Assembly (NCBI GenBank): GCA_030523195.1
Contig: JAUNJC010000003.1
Span: 1-51,394, forward strand
DNA: 51,394 nt
Reading direction: 5' to 3'
Origin: Oscillospiraceae bacterium
GTDB lineage: Bacteria; Bacillota; Clostridia; Oscillospirales; Ruminococcaceae
Shown: piece after piece, positions 51,367 through 51,394 of the stretch
How positions within the stretch are numbered: the first letter of the stretch is position 1
Layout of the letters: each line of letters begins with the position of its first letter
Notes under the pieces: generated by a model
What the model was told of the DNA's origin: nothing
What the model saw: only the letters and a program-made list of their open reading frames with translations
The model's database searches: none
Translations under genes and position numbers: made by a program

Positions 51367-51394
51367 ATGCTACAGAGACATTTGGATTATGAAA
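51367..51394 (+). CDS. Possible gene start at the right edge
   Basis: ATG at 51367 opens a frame of nine codons (MLQRHLDYE) to the window edge. A GAGAGGA sequence lies about 11 bases upstream, a long spacing. Too little is seen to identify it. Confidence 0.3.

Overview
The window looks like a chromosomal segment of a fibre-degrading Ruminococcus (Oscillospiraceae, Bacillota). The evidence is four secreted proteins ending in type I dockerins with the SVEDAV...LTYYA pattern seen in ruminococcal cellulosomes, a GH74 xyloglucanase, a GH94 cellobiose phosphorylase, TTG starts, strong Gram-positive ribosome sites, a T-box leader and a CIRCE operator. I cannot assign the species. No rRNA, tRNA, CRISPR array, transposase gene or prophage was seen.

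Layout. 1-354: the 5' end of a minus-strand gene with 45-bp tandem repeats. 848-3592: secreted dockerin-bearing GH74 enzyme. 3883-6262: sortase operon (membrane-anchored partner, sortase, polytopic membrane protein). 6365-8876: cysE-cysS behind a T-box. 9051-10826: two cyclophilin-like envelope proteins. 10911-14299: murA, a WalJ-like metallo-hydrolase, rlmH and a radical SAM protein. 14419-18600 (minus): agmatine deiminase and N-carbamoylputrescine amidase (agmatine to putrescine), then GNAT, HAD and unknown genes. 18838-23285: DUF4253 protein, cellobiose phosphorylase and a zinc-ribbon membrane protein. 23480-26851: dockerin-bearing subtilase with a large insertion in its catalytic domain. 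27299-32728 (minus): lipoprotein, glycogen phosphorylase, 4-alpha-glucanotransferase. 33666-35367: a frameshifted AAA ATPase overlapped by a PD-(D/E)XK-like nuclease, a candidate defence pair. 35396-37387: htpG under CIRCE control. 37657-40792: two more dockerin proteins. 40944-44094: P-type calcium ATPase and an XRE regulator. 44185-50819 (minus): complete F1Fo ATP synthase operon with two tandem c-subunit genes.

The most striking structure is a repeated intergenic element of about 170 bp, present three times (19773-19945 plus; 28638-28807 and 46038-46205 minus). Each copy folds on paper into two consecutive cloverleaf-like units, each a closing stem holding three short hairpins, and is bounded by imperfect 21-bp terminal inverted repeats. 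All three copies are co-directional with flanking transcription: one lies in the predicted 5' leader of cellobiose phosphorylase, one appears inserted in the loop of the glycogen phosphorylase terminator, and one fills the atpG-atpD gap of the ATP synthase operon. Some base changes between copies occur on both sides of a stem. It may be a non-autonomous mobile element, a structured RNA element, or both.

The genes together suggest a cell that breaks down plant polysaccharide outside (GH74 and other dockerin proteins, which would need a scaffoldin encoded elsewhere), phosphorolyses cellobiose inside, stores glucose as glycogen and runs a proton-type ATP synthase.
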